A stretch of 64,000 nucleotides of DNA from JAUIIK01 sp041390865 (GCA_041390865.1 JAWKPC010000006.1:62001-126000); one strand, 5' to 3'; shown: positions 43,611-53,883, numbered from the stretch's first letter. The notes: generated from the sequence alone by a model not told the origin. Translations and numbers: made by a program.

Positions 43611-45235
43611 CTATGGATGCCTCCCGATCCCGATTTCCGCACGCGGGTCCGAACCCGCTTCGAGTTCGCCGTCTCCGCCGACCCGAATCGCCTGCACCCG
43701 CGACATATAGCTACTGGGTTGCACCTCGTTGCCCATATCCGCGAGCGGACCGGCAACCAACGCCTCCAGTTCCGGCTCGACGAATATCAACTGATCCTCT
43801 TCGCTGTGGAAGCGCAGAACCGATACCGCGCGTTCCAGATCCATCTTGTGGTCGATCGCATTCACGATCGTCTGGGTCATCGCGGTCAGGATACGGCTTC
43901 CGCCCGGCGCGCCAATGATGATATGGGGCTGGCCATCCCTGAAGAGGATCGCCGGCGCTCCGCCGACCATCTTCTTGCCCGGCGAAATCGAATTGGCATG
44001 CCCGGGCAACGGGTTAAAATGACCCAGGAAATCATTGAACATGAACCCGAGCTCTGGCGCAACAACACCAGATCCACCGAGCGCTCCGACCGAATGGGTA
44101 AATGTTACGACGTTGCCCTGCTCGTCGATAGCGCTGAGATGCGTCGTACCGCTGACCGCCTCGCCGCTGCGGACAACGACGCGGTCCCCACCGGCAATCC
44201 GCTCAGCCCAGGCGGCCGCGCGTTCCAGCGCGATGATGTCGCGCTCAAGCGGTGCCGCTTCGCGGAAATCCATGCATTTGAGTGCGACGTTGTCGGCGAA
44301 CGTAGCTCGGAAGACCCGGCTGACCGTGTCGATATACCCGGGGCTATTGTGGTCGAGTTCTGCCGGATCAAGATGATCCAGGATCTGAAGCATCTCGATG
44401 AGGTGGGCGCCGCTTCCGGCCGGCGTCGACGCCACCTGAAACCCGCGATACTCGCCGAACAGCGGCTCGAGATCGTCGATTCTGTAATTCCGTAGATCGT
44501 CAGCGGAAATGAATCCTTCATGGGATTCGAGATAGCCCGCGATGCTCTGGCCGATGTCGCCGTCGTAGAAGTCCAGACCGCCGGCATCCGCCAACTGCTG
44601 GAGAGTATCCGCCAGCCTTTCCTGCACCAGCCAGTCACCGGCTGTGTAGAGATCCTCTCCATCCTTGAGGTAGATCGCTCCAGCCGCCGGCGTCGCCCGA
44701 AGCTTCTCCATGATTGAAGGATAGCCGGGGTTGCGGTCGCTATCCCGCGGAGCCGTTCCCGTTTTTGCCGATGGATCAACATACGGGGAGATTTCGAAAC
44801 CTTTGCGGGCCAACCTCACGGCTGGCTGCAAGAGTTCGGACCAACTGAGCTGCCGCTGCCGAACCGCACGTACGCATCCCAGCAGCAGCGCACAAAACCG
44901 GGAACCATGATCGAATAGTGGCCTACCTGGTTCGCTTCCGATGACAGGATAAACCGGCCAACGGTTTCGGACCGCCCGACGAATTCGTCAATCCAGCCCG
45001 CAGGCTGCGGCCGCGATCCGATGGCAACGCCGCCATTCATGACCACCCCCTGGCCGGTTGTGCCTGAGTGAACGTAGAGCAGGGCAAATCCCCCGATGCC
45101 GGTCGCAAAAGGATTGACGACGCCCTGGACAAAGGCCGTCGACACTGCGGCATCGACGGCATTACCACCTGCCGCAAAAACCTCCGCGCCGGCTTCGGCG
45201 GCAAGCGCCTCCGGACAAACGATCATGCTTGCCAT
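43611..45235 (-). CDS. Gamma-glutamyltransferase family Ntn-hydrolase (one frameshift)
   Basis: The start at 45235 has GAGG upstream and no signal peptide. The N-terminal part (ASMIVCPEALAAEAGAEVFA, GGNAVDAAVSTAF) is followed near 44845 by a frame change, after which WSELLQPAVRLARKGF continues normally. The self-cleavage nucleophile is the threonine in SGTTHLSAIDEQGNVV, and the beta subunit shows VGALGGSG and AGGAPAILFRDGQPH-type GGxP motifs. The intact length is about 540 residues. The family cleaves or transfers gamma-glutamyl groups, or acts as cephalosporin-type acylase. It shares an operator with the peptide-binding gene, so a role in peptide or amide uptake is plausible. Confidence 0.85.
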
Positions 45236-45296
45236 CTGTCCTCACTTTCTCCCGGGGTTCACCGGCCATTGGCACACGACAACTGTTGCCGCGTGG

Positions 45297-45326
45297 TTGA
45301 CCAACCGTCAATAGAGATGATAGCTT
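45297..45326 (+). promoter_or_regulatory. Putative promoter of the binding-protein gene
   Basis: TTGACC (45297-45302) and TAGCTT (45321-45326) are separated by 18 bases. The second box directly abuts the palindromic operator, as expected if a repressor blocks polymerase. The -10 match is weak. Confidence 0.35.
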
Positions 45327-45351
45327 GTTATCGGTCACGTGACCGATAACA
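45326..45351. promoter_or_regulatory. 26-bp perfect palindromic LacI-type operator
   Basis: The two 13-base halves TGTTATCGGTCAC and GTGACCGATAACA are exact reverse complements with CG at the centre. Length and the TGTTA...TAACA ends resemble operators of LacI-family regulators such as GntR of E. coli. It lies between the divergent starts at 45235 and 45378. Confidence 0.8.
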
Positions 45352-45377
45352 TTTCGTGAACTGGAGGCGACTTTAGC

Positions 45378-47336
45378 ATGTTGAACTCGCTTGAGGAACT
45401 TATGAACGCAGCTCGCTCACAGGATCTTTCGCGACGCGATGTGCTCCGTAGAGCGCTGGCACTTGGCCTTACCGCGCCGGTCATTGCCGGGTTGCTCGCC
45501 GCCTGCGGCGGGGATGACGACGATGATACCGGCGATACCCAGGACGCCACGGCAACCAGTGCCGGCGATGAACCGGCTCCTACCGCCACTGCAGCCAACG
45601 ACGAAGCCACTGACGAACCTGGCGATGACTCGACCGGAACAGAGCCGGCCGGTGATGGCGACCCAACGGCAACGGAAGAGGAATCGGACAGTGACTCCGG
45701 AGATACCGGCGAGCGTGGCGGCGGTGGCCCGCTCAACATCCTCTGGTGGCAGGCACCGGTCGTGCTCAACGGTCACCTGTCGGTCGCCGGCAAGGACATT
45801 GGCGCGATCCGGATCTGCATGGAGCCGCTTGCCGATTACAACACTGACGGCGAGCTGATCCCGTTCCTGGCGGCCGAGATCCCGAGCAAAGAAGCCGGCA
45901 GCGTCGCCGAGGATCAGTCCAGCGTCACCTGGAAACTTCGCGAGGGCGTCGTCTGGCACGACGGCGAGCCCTTTACCGCCGACGACGTCGTCTTTACCTT
46001 CGAGTATCTGAGCGATCCGGCGACGAACGCGACGACGCTCGGCTTCTATTCCGACATCGACACCGTCGAAGCGCTCGACGACTACACCGTACAGATCAAC
46101 TTCAAAAATCCAGTCGCGGCCTGGTTCAATCCGTTCGTCGGCGCGTCCGGAACGATCCTGCCGGAGCACATTCTCCGGGATTCGATCGGAACCGATGCCG
46201 AGTTCGCGCCATTCAACCTGATGCCGATCGGGACCGGCCCCTTCAAAGTGGTCGAATTCAACCCCGGCGACGTCGTGATCTACGAGATCCATCAGGATTA
46301 CTGGGACCCGGGCAAGCCCTACTTCGACCGGGTCGAGCTCAAAGGCGGCGGCGACGCGGTGAGCGCGGCTCGTGCCGTCATGCAATCCGGCGAGGCCGAC
46401 TGGGCCTGGAATCTCCAGGTCGAAGCGGCCATCCTGGAGTCGCTCGAATCCGGCGGCGAAGGCGTGCTCGTGTCCTGGCCCGGCGCCGGCACCGAGAAAC
46501 TTGTGATCAACCACTCCGACCCCGAAACCGAGCTGGATGGCCAGAAGTCGCATCGCGACGTCCCGCACCCGCACCTCAGCGATCTACGAGTACGCCAGGC
46601 CATCGCGCTGGCAATCCCGCGCGACGACATCGCGAACGAGCTCTACGGAGCGGCGGGCACGGCCACGGGCTACACGATGAACGAGAGTCCCCAGGCAATG
46701 CCGGACGGCATCACCTGGGAGTACGACATCGAGGCGGCGAATGCCTTGCTCGACGAGGCCGGTGCATCTCCCAACGATGGCGGCATACGGGAACTGAACG
46801 GCCGCGAGATGCGCTGGGTCTCGTCCGCGTCGCTCAACAGCCTGCGCCAGAAGGAGCAGGAGATCATGAAGGAATCATTCGCCGAACTCGGCATCGAGCT
46901 CGAGATCGCGGCGATCGAGGCGAGCGTCTACTTCGACGCCTCGAACATCGACTCGTTCCAGCATCTCTACTTCGACTTCGGACTGGAGCGGAACTCTGCC
47001 GCACTGTATCCATTGCGGTGGTATGTACGCTACCTCTCGATCGATCCTCTGACCCAGATCGCCCAGCAGGAGAACGGCTGGTCCGGCCGCAACTTCGGCC
47101 GCTACCAGAATCAGGAGTTCAACGATCTCTATGCCCGGGTCGAAACGGAGGTCGAGGCCGACACGTACTACGCGACCTTCCGGGAGATGCAGCAACTCGT
47201 CGTCGACGATGTCGCCGATATCGGCCTGGTTTCAACCAACTCCGTCGCGGCCGCCAGCAACAGCCTCGCCGGCTACGAACCCTCGGCATTCGCGACCGAT
47301 GTCTGGAACATCAAGGATTGGCGCCGCTCAGTCTAA
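45378..47336 (+). CDS. Peptide-type ABC transporter substrate-binding lipoprotein
   Basis: The 652-residue protein is exported as a lipoprotein: SRRDVLRRALALGL resembles a twin-arginine signal, and the lipobox LLAAC places Cys near residue 43. An acidic, Thr-rich linker of about 70 residues follows (GDDDDDTGDTQDAT...). The rest is an SBP_bac_5 domain (WKLREGVVWHDGEPFTADDV, GTGPFKVVEFNPGDV, RQAIALAIPRDDIAN). These proteins deliver oligopeptides, nickel or sugars to an ABC permease, which is not in this window. GGAGG precedes the ATG. Expression is probably controlled by the palindrome 27 bases upstream. An 11-bp hairpin (47376-47411) follows. Confidence 0.93.
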   Translation: MLNSLEELMNAARSQDLSRRDVLRRALALGLTAPVIAGLLAACGGDDDDDTGDTQDATATSAGDEPAPTATAANDEATDEPGDDSTGTEPAGDGDPTATEEESDSDSGDTGERGGGGPLNILWWQAPVVLNGHLSVAGKDIGAIRICMEPLADYNTDGELIPFLAAEIPSKEAGSVAEDQSSVTWKLREGVVWHDGEPFTADDVVFTFEYLSDPATNATTLGFYSDIDTVEALDDYTVQINFKNPVAAWFNPFVGASGTILPEHILRDSIGTDAEFAPFNLMPIGTGPFKVVEFNPGDVVIYEIHQDYWDPGKPYFDRVELKGGGDAVSAARAVMQSGEADWAWNLQVEAAILESLESGGEGVLVSWPGAGTEKLVINHSDPETELDGQKSHRDVPHPHLSDLRVRQAIALAIPRDDIANELYGAAGTATGYTMNESPQAMPDGITWEYDIEAANALLDEAGASPNDGGIRELNGREMRWVSSASLNSLRQKEQEIMKESFAELGIELEIAAIEASVYFDASNIDSFQHLYFDFGLERNSAALYPLRWYVRYLSIDPLTQIAQQENGWSGRNFGRYQNQEFNDLYARVETEVEADTYYATFREMQQLVVDDVADIGLVSTNSVAAASNSLAGYEPSAFATDVWNIKDWRRSV

Positions 47337-47375
47337 ATCAGGCCGCATCGCGGTCAGAATTCAGGCAACGTCAAA

Positions 47376-47411
47376 GCGAGCCATGGAGGATCTCAATCTC
47401 CCATGGCTCGC
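47376..47411 (+). terminator. Hairpin after the binding-protein gene
   Basis: An 11-bp perfect stem (gcgagccatgg / ccatggctcgc, 14-base loop) lies 40 bases after the stop. It has no T-run. Confidence 0.5.
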
Positions 47412-47615
47412 CTATCACATCCGAGAGCATTTACGAAAGACCCTCTGGCGCAGGAGTCCCGGGATTCAGGAGCATCAAGAGCTTCGAACCGGCAAACCCG
47501 GATCCCGCAACGAGAGGTGGCAACAGCTGTTGACACCCTGCCCTTCCACCGCGCACACTCCAGTGACCTCATCGATATATCGGGACGCGGTGAGTGACGC
47601 TGAAACGGCGGCGCT

Positions 47616-50600
47616 GTGGAACATCCTACACTGCACATTCGATTGTTCGGCGACCTCGAGCTACGCTTAGGGGATACGGTGCTCGCACCGTTCGAGTCCT
47701 CACGCGCCGTATCGCTCCTCGCCTATCTCCTCCTGAACCGGGATGGCCCGCAACAGCGACAGACGACCGCTTTCCGGCTCTGGCCGGATTCGAGCGAGGC
47801 GCAGGCCAGGACCAATCTGCGTCATCTGCTGCATACGCTCCGCGGGCTAATACCGGACTCCGAGCGCTTTATCGATGTGACACCACGCACGCTCCAATGG
47901 CGCGCAGATGCGCCGTTCTGGCTCGATGTCGCCGAGTTCGAGCGCGCCGTCAACACATCCGATGGCCAGGCTGCCATCGAGCTCTATCGGGGCGACCTGC
48001 TCGCAGGTCACTACGACGAATGGCTCGTCGACGAGCGTGACAGGCTGCGCCAGCACTATCTCCTGACACTCGAGCGCTTGACTAGAGCGCTGGAAAGCAC
48101 GGGCGCCTATGCGCGGGCCATCGCCTATGCCGGCCAGATACAGCGCTACGATCCGCTGTACGAGGAGAGCTACCGGTTGTTGATGCGCCTGCACAACGCG
48201 AACGGCGACCGGGCCCGGGCGGTACGCGTCTACCACGAATGCGCAACGACCCTGGAGCGTGAACTGGGCGTCGAGCCATCGCGCGCGACCCGGGAAGCCT
48301 ATGAGGCCCTGCTGGCGAGCGAAACCGAGCATCCGCCTCAGCAAGCACCGCGCGCCCAGGTGCGATCCCCACTTGTTGGCCGGGCGAGCGAATGGGAGCA
48401 GCTAACGACCTGCTGGCACGCAGCCGAGCATGGCTCGCCGAGATTCGTCCTGATAAGCGGCGAAGCCGGTATTGGAAAGACCCGTCTGGTCGAAGATTTC
48501 CGCGCCTGGTGCGAGCAACGCGGGGCGCTCGTGGCTGAAGCGCGCTCGTACGCCGCCGAGGGCGCGATCTCCTACGGACCGATTGTCGACTGGTTGCGTT
48601 CCGATGGTGTCAGGATGCGTCGCGGACGCCTGGACCAGACGACACTCTCCATCCTGACACGCTTGCTGCCCGAGATATATGACGAGCACCCCGATCTCCC
48701 GTCTCCATTGCTGTTCTCCGAGAGCGATCAAAGGCAACGCCAGTTCACCGCACTGGCCGGGGCACTATCCGCTCCCAGCATGCCACTCCTGCTCATCATC
48801 GATGACATCCATTGGAGCGACCGAGAGACACTCCAGTTCCTACACTTTCTGTTGCGATCCGGCCCACAGGCCCGCTTACTCGTCGCCGCGACGGCCAGAC
48901 GTGAGGAGGTCGACGCCCGGCATCCATTGAACGATCTACTGACCGGACTGCGCACCATCGATCGCCTCGCCGAGATCGAACTGGAACGTCTCACGCGTGA
49001 AGAGACGATTGCGCTGGCAGAAAGACTGTCGGGGCGTTCATCGGGAGAGTTCGCAGCGGATCGCCTCTTTCGGGAGACCGAAGGCAACCCGCTGTTCATC
49101 GTCGAGGCACTGCGGGCCGGCTGGATCGAGTCGTTCGAGCCCGGGGGTTGGATGAGTCCGCGCGTACAAGCGGTGATCGAGTCGCGCCTCGCACAGCTTT
49201 CGGAATTTGCCGGTGAGCTGATCGGCATTGCGGCCGCAATCGGCCGCGCATTCTCGACCGACGTCCTCGGCGGCGCGAGCGATCTCGACGACGAGACACT
49301 GATCCGGGGCCTGGATGAGCTCTGGCGGCGGCGCATCATTCGGGAGCACGGCGCAGATGGCTATGACTTCACCCATGACAAGATCCGCGAGGTCGCCTAC
49401 CTCAATCTTAGTCCAGTCCAGCGCCGGCATATCCACATCCAGATCGCGCAGGTTCTGGAACAACTCAATGCCGGCCATCTTGAAGCGGTCAGTGGTCTCC
49501 TCGCGGCACACTACGAACACGCGGGGCGAACTGAGCAGGCCGTCGCCTGGCTCATCCTGGCGGCAGAGACAGCGCGGCACAGGCACGCCAGCGCCGATGC
49601 TGCCCTCCTGCTTGAACGAGCGCTGAAACTGCTCAACACACTCAATGCCACACCGGAGCGTCAGAAACGCGAACTCGAGATCCTCACAGCGCTTCCGGCG
49701 GCGCTCGTCGCTACCGAAGGCTATCGTTCGCGGCGGGTGGTCGAAATCCACGAGCGGGCCCTGAGCATTACGCAACAACTCGGGATCGAGCCAGAGCCGC
49801 CACTGCTACGCTCCCTCGCCGTATCCGCGCTAGCCCGCAACGACTTCCAAACAGCCCAGGAATTCGGCGCACAACTTTTGCGATACGGGCAAGGCGACGA
49901 AGACTCCGTGTTGCTTACCCAGGCCGACTACGTGCTCGGCATCGCCGCGTTCTGGAAAGGCGATCTCAAGAATGCACAACGATATCTTGAGGAAGGGGCC
50001 AATCGAGTACGTCCCGCCGATCGCCCGATCCATCTCCTGCGCTATGGTCACGACCCTGAATCGACATGCCTGATGCGTCTCGCGTGTACCTGCTGGTTTC
50101 TTGGCTTGCCCATGTCGGCGGTCCGGGCTCGCGATACAGCCCTGGCGGTAAGTTCTGGATTCCCCGACCCAGCTATGCGCGCGGTTACGCTCATCTTTGG
50201 CGCGTTGCTTGCCCTCGAGATGCGGGATATTCGGACCCTCAGGGCATTCATTGACGAACTCGTGGAGGAACAGAGTGCGGACGACACAGTCCACATTCGC
50301 GGGGCGGAGGTATTCACCGGATATCTACAAGTACTGGATGGCCATAGCGCGCAGGGCATCACGCATATCCAGCAGATGATGAATGATCCTGAATACCAGT
50401 ACCAGATGCCCGGGCAGGCGGTATTCTACGCACGTGTATTGCTCGAAGCTTGTGCGGTCGCCACTGAGCCCGCTATCGGCCTCGAGGCAGCCGACCGACT
50501 CCTGCACTCAACCAGATCCGCGTCGGTGTGGGATGCGGAAGCACACCGCCTGCGGGCTGGCTTTTTGGCGCAGTTCGACATCTCGAACGCAGAGATCGAA

Positions 50601-50822
50601 GACGACTACGAAATAGCGCGACACATTGCCCGCGCTCAACATGCGAAGCTCTTCGAATTGCGTGCCCTCCGCGATCATCTCCGCTACCGTCTCGCGACCG
50701 GATGCTCAGCAGAGGAAAACGACGGACTTCGCGCGGCGCTCAACGCTCTGATCGAGAGCTATCCGGAACGCAGCGATGCGCCGGATATAAGCGACGCCCT
50801 CGCCCTCGCCTCCACGTCCTGA
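47616..50822 (+). CDS. SARP-type regulator with BTAD, AAA ATPase and TPR region
   Basis: The 1068-residue regulator starts with an OmpR-like winged helix (about residues 8-95, LHIRLFGDLELRLGDT and LLNRDGPQQRQTTAFRLWPD), then the bacterial transcriptional activation domain of SARPs (about 95-245, YHECATTLERELGVEPS). The AAA_16 ATPase has Walker A GEAGIGKT at about residues 282-289 and a Walker-B-like LLLIIDDIHWSD near 391. The C-terminal half is TPR-like. This is the form of large SARP activators that control secondary metabolism. The start is a GTG at 47616. The methyltransferase and monooxygenase genes follow in the same direction and may be its targets. Confidence 0.9.
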   Translation: MEHPTLHIRLFGDLELRLGDTVLAPFESSRAVSLLAYLLLNRDGPQQRQTTAFRLWPDSSEAQARTNLRHLLHTLRGLIPDSERFIDVTPRTLQWRADAPFWLDVAEFERAVNTSDGQAAIELYRGDLLAGHYDEWLVDERDRLRQHYLLTLERLTRALESTGAYARAIAYAGQIQRYDPLYEESYRLLMRLHNANGDRARAVRVYHECATTLERELGVEPSRATREAYEALLASETEHPPQQAPRAQVRSPLVGRASEWEQLTTCWHAAEHGSPRFVLISGEAGIGKTRLVEDFRAWCEQRGALVAEARSYAAEGAISYGPIVDWLRSDGVRMRRGRLDQTTLSILTRLLPEIYDEHPDLPSPLLFSESDQRQRQFTALAGALSAPSMPLLLIIDDIHWSDRETLQFLHFLLRSGPQARLLVAATARREEVDARHPLNDLLTGLRTIDRLAEIELERLTREETIALAERLSGRSSGEFAADRLFRETEGNPLFIVEALRAGWIESFEPGGWMSPRVQAVIESRLAQLSEFAGELIGIAAAIGRAFSTDVLGGASDLDDETLIRGLDELWRRRIIREHGADGYDFTHDKIREVAYLNLSPVQRRHIHIQIAQVLEQLNAGHLEAVSGLLAAHYEHAGRTEQAVAWLILAAETARHRHASADAALLLERALKLLNTLNATPERQKRELEILTALPAALVATEGYRSRRVVEIHERALSITQQLGIEPEPPLLRSLAVSALARNDFQTAQEFGAQLLRYGQGDEDSVLLTQADYVLGIAAFWKGDLKNAQRYLEEGANRVRPADRPIHLLRYGHDPESTCLMRLACTCWFLGLPMSAVRARDTALAVSSGFPDPAMRAVTLIFGALLALEMRDIRTLRAFIDELVEEQSADDTVHIRGAEVFTGYLQVLDGHSAQGITHIQQMMNDPEYQYQMPGQAVFYARVLLEACAVATEPAIGLEAADRLLHSTRSASVWDAEAHRLRAGFLAQFDISNAEIEDDYEIARHIARAQHAKLFELRALRDHLRYRLATGCSAEENDGLRAALNALIESYPERSDAPDISDALALASTS

Positions 50823-50937
50823 TCTATCTCACGCTCGAACGCTCCATGATGGAACGCTGCCGGAACGCTCCCAGAACGCTGTCTCTCCTATCGTCATCCC
50901 AGAGTCTTCAATCTCTACGCGAAAGGAAGAGCAGGAT

Positions 50938-51744
50938 ATGGTCGAAGCAGGAGCAACGACAACTGGTTCTGCACGACGACAGGCGCAACTCTGGGGCCGG
51001 GCAGCGCAAGACTGGGCCGAGCACGCGGAAGGGTTGATGAGCGCCTATTTCACCCAAGTGCTCGAGCAACTCGAGGTCGGACCCGGCGTGCGTCTGCTGG
51101 ACATCGGTTGCGGCTCGGGCGTCGCCGCTGCAATCGCAGCCGATCGCGGCGCTGAGGTCCACGGCCTGGACGCGGTTCCGGAGTTCGTCGCGTACGGCCG
51201 CAAACGCGTCCCTCAGGCGCAGTTCGTGCAGGGCGAGATGGAAGCACTGCCGTATCCGGACGATACGTTCGACGTTGTAACCGGTTTCAACTCGTTCCAG
51301 TACGCAGCCGATCCGGTCCACGCCCTCGTCGAAGCACGCCGGGTCACCCGGACGGGTGGATCCATCATGATCACGACCTGGGGTCGGCCTGCGCACGTCG
51401 ACATGGCTGCGATCATGCGCGCCGTCGCAGCCTTGCTGCCACCGGCTCCACCGGGAGCACCCGGGCCATTCGCACTCTCGGAGGATGGCGCCCTGGCGGC
51501 ACTCGCCCGTCGGGCCGGACTGCAACCGCGCCACGGTGATTCGCTCACCGACGCCTGGGATTTTCCAGACCTCGAGATGCTGCTGCGCTGCACACTGTCG
51601 GCGGGCGTGATGACCCCGGCACTCGAAGTCGCCGGAGAAGCACGCGTGCGCGAAGCGATCACCGCCGCCGTCGCCCCCTTCCGAAGAGAAGACGACAGCT
51701 ATCACCTCGAGAGCGAATTCACCTATCTCATTGCACGGGCCTGA
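50938..51744 (+). CDS. Class I SAM-dependent methyltransferase
   Basis: The 268-residue enzyme has motif I LLDIGCGSG at residues 53-61, then the acidic loop GLDAVPEFV, motif II-like PYPDDTFDVVTG and post-motifs (EARRVTRTGGSIMI). It belongs to the UbiE/COQ5-like small-molecule methyltransferases, which transfer a methyl group from S-adenosylmethionine. The ATG at 50938 follows AGGAAGAGCAGGAT. The neighbour downstream is an FAD monooxygenase, 30 bases away, and the SARP gene lies upstream; together they suggest tailoring of a small molecule. Confidence 0.88.
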   Translation: MVEAGATTTGSARRQAQLWGRAAQDWAEHAEGLMSAYFTQVLEQLEVGPGVRLLDIGCGSGVAAAIAADRGAEVHGLDAVPEFVAYGRKRVPQAQFVQGEMEALPYPDDTFDVVTGFNSFQYAADPVHALVEARRVTRTGGSIMITTWGRPAHVDMAAIMRAVAALLPPAPPGAPGPFALSEDGALAALARRAGLQPRHGDSLTDAWDFPDLEMLLRCTLSAGVMTPALEVAGEARVREAITAAVAPFRREDDSYHLESEFTYLIARA

Positions 51745-51773
51745 CGCCCGGCAGGCAGAATGGAGCGAACACG

Positions 51774-52968
51774 ATGTACGACGCGATCATTGTCGGCGCG
51801 CGCTGCGCCGGTTCTCCACTGGCGATGCTCTTGGCACGGCAAGGGCACAAGGTGTTACTGGTCGATAAAGGCTCCTTTCCGAGCGACATCATGTCGACGC
51901 ACGGATTGAAACCACCTGCCACTGCGAAGCTCAAGGAATGGGGTCTGCTCGACAGCGTCCTGGTCTCCAATTGCCCACCGGTCCACACGCAGGAACTCAA
52001 CTTCGGGCCGTTCTCGTTGTCGGGATCGTCACCTGGAGTCGACGGCGTTCGATTTCTCGTCGCGCCGCGACGCAAGGTTCTCGACACCATTCTGGTTGAC
52101 GCGGCTGTTGCGGCCGGTGCAGAGCTACGAGAGCACTTCACCGTCGGTGAAGTACTGTTCGAAGACGGCATTGTGACCGGCATCCGGGGCCACGAACGGG
52201 GCGGCCGTGAAGTCACAGAACGTGCCCGCATCGTGATCGGCGCCGATGGCCGCCATTCGGATGTGGCGAAGGCTGTAGGCGTCCCGACGATCATCGACCG
52301 TGGCACCTTCTGTTGCGCCTACTACAGTTACTTCAGTGGCGTGCCGACCGACCGCGTCACGCTGTACCCGCGTCCGGGACGCTTCGCGATCACCTTTCCC
52401 ACGAACGATGATCTGACGGTGGTGCTCGTCGAATGGCCGCGTGAGGAGTTCCAGCCTTTCGGGCGAACATCGAAGGAATTTCCTGCAGACGCTCGAGATG
52501 GCGCCCGAACTCGCAGAGCGGTGCGGGCAACGGGCAGAGCGCTTCACTGGCACGGTCGACCTGCCGAACTTCCAACGCAAGGCATATGGGCCAGGCTGGG
52601 CGCTGGCTGGCGATGCTCTCAGTCACAAGGATCCTATTCTCGCTCAGGGCATTAGCGATGCCTTCAGCGACGCGGCCCTGCTGGCTGAAGCGCTCAGCGA
52701 TGTTTTCAATGGACTGCGACCGATGGAAATCGCACTTGCCGAGTACGAGCGTCGGCATAATGAAGCGAGCATGCCGCTCTTCGAGATGACCTGCGAATTC
52801 GCGGCGATGCAGCCGCCCCCACCGGAGATGCAGCAACTCCTCGGCTCGTTCATCGGTAACCAGGATGCTATCGATCAGTTCATTGGCACTGCCGACGGCA
52901 CCGTCTCACTGGCCGAGTTCTATGCCCCGGAGAACCTGGCGCGCATCACGGGAGCGGTTGCAGCCTGA
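51774..52968 (+). CDS. FAD-dependent monooxygenase-like oxidoreductase (one frameshift)
   Basis: The enzyme is of the PHBH/geranylgeranyl-reductase-like flavin group. It has the N-terminal dinucleotide fold AIIVGARCAGSPLAMLLARQ (the third glycine position is Arg-Cys here), the DG motif VIGADGRHSDVAK and, after a frame change near 52450-52490, the GD motif GPGWALAGDALSHKDPI and a helical C-terminus. The intact length is about 397 residues. The NAD(P)H-binding DG motif suggests hydroxylation or reduction of an aromatic or isoprenoid substrate. It is cotranscribed with the methyltransferase. Confidence 0.83.
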
Positions 52969-53034
52969 GAGGATTTCCTCCCCTGTCCCCTCCCTCGGAA
53001 CCGAGGGGTCTCTTCGACGGTTTTCCTCTGTTCC

Positions 53035-53847
53035 CTATTCCCTGTTCCCTAAACTGCCCCAGTTCTGCAGCACAGTCGCGCCGCCGTCGATCGGGATGAC
53101 GGCGCCGTGCATGAAGCTGGCTTCGTCGCTGGCGAGGTACAGAGCGAGACCGGCCATCTCCTCGGTCTGGGCCTGGCGGCCGATGGGCTGGAGAGCGGCG
53201 CGCCGCTCGCGGAGCGCCTGGGCCTCGGCCCGCTGGTCGGGAGGCATCGCGGCCCGGCGGCCGCCGAGATCGGTGTCGACAAAGCCGGGGCAGATAGCGT
53301 TGATCCGGATGTTCTCGCCGGCGTAATCGACCGCCATCTGCTTCGTCAGCATCACCAGTCCGCCTTTCGACGCGGCGTACGCGGTGACACCCGGAGCGCC
53401 GATCAATCCATAGACCGAGGCGACGTTGATGATCGCGCCGCCGCCCTGCTTCCGCATTTGGGGAATCGCAAACTTCGCGCCGTAGAACGGACCCGAGAGA
53501 TTGACGGCGAGGACGCGATTGAAGGCCTCGACCGTCGTGGCCTCGGCATTCCGTCCATCTCCGATACCGGCATTGTTGACCAGCACATCGAGCCGGCCGG
53601 TCTCTTCGGCGGCGCGGTCGATCAGCGCTTCGAACTGTCCAGGATCGGAGACGTCGCACTGGACGAAGGTCGCGCTGCCCCCGTCGTCGCGAATCGTTGC
53701 AGCCGTCGCCTCACCGCCCTCGATATTCTTGTCGGCGGTGACGTAGACCGTCGCGCCCTCGCGCCCGAAGCGCTCGGCGATGGCTTTCCCGATGCCGGAC
53801 GAGCTGCCGGTGACGATGGCGGTCTTGCGCTCTAACACCTGTGACAC
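53035..53847 (-). CDS. Short-chain dehydrogenase/reductase
   Basis: The GTG at 53847 sits behind AAGGAGGAG and gives a 270-residue classical SDR. It has TGSSSGIG (residues 13-20), NNAG (91-94), the catalytic Ser144, Tyr157 and Lys161 (YAASK) and the C-terminal MHGAVIPIDGG. It reduces or oxidises a hydroxyl/keto group with NAD(P). An in-frame extension to 53880 is unlikely. The final codons fall in a short tandem stretch of ccctgttccct, which is probably a low-complexity 3' end. A paired inverted repeat lies directly upstream. Confidence 0.9.
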   Translation of the reverse strand: MSQVLERKTAIVTGSSSGIGKAIAERFGREGATVYVTADKNIEGGEATAATIRDDGGSATFVQCDVSDPGQFEALIDRAAEETGRLDVLVNNAGIGDGRNAEATTVEAFNRVLAVNLSGPFYGAKFAIPQMRKQGGGAIINVASVYGLIGAPGVTAYAASKGGLVMLTKQMAVDYAGENIRINAICPGFVDTDLGGRRAAMPPDQRAEAQALRERRAALQPIGRQAQTEEMAGLALYLASDEASFMHGAVIPIDGGATVLQNWGSLGNRE

Positions 53848-53883
53848 GGCTCCTCCTTGATAACACTCAAGAATCTCCACGAC

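Noticed and set aside
45417..46574. 385-codon minus-strand frame opposite the SBP lipoprotein gene
   Set aside because: The opposite strand is a full-length SBP_bac_5 protein with a ribosome site; this frame is chance.
53025..53052. Short tandem ccctgttccct repeats at the end of the SDR gene
   Set aside because: Only two to three units; probably low-complexity sequence, not a functional element.
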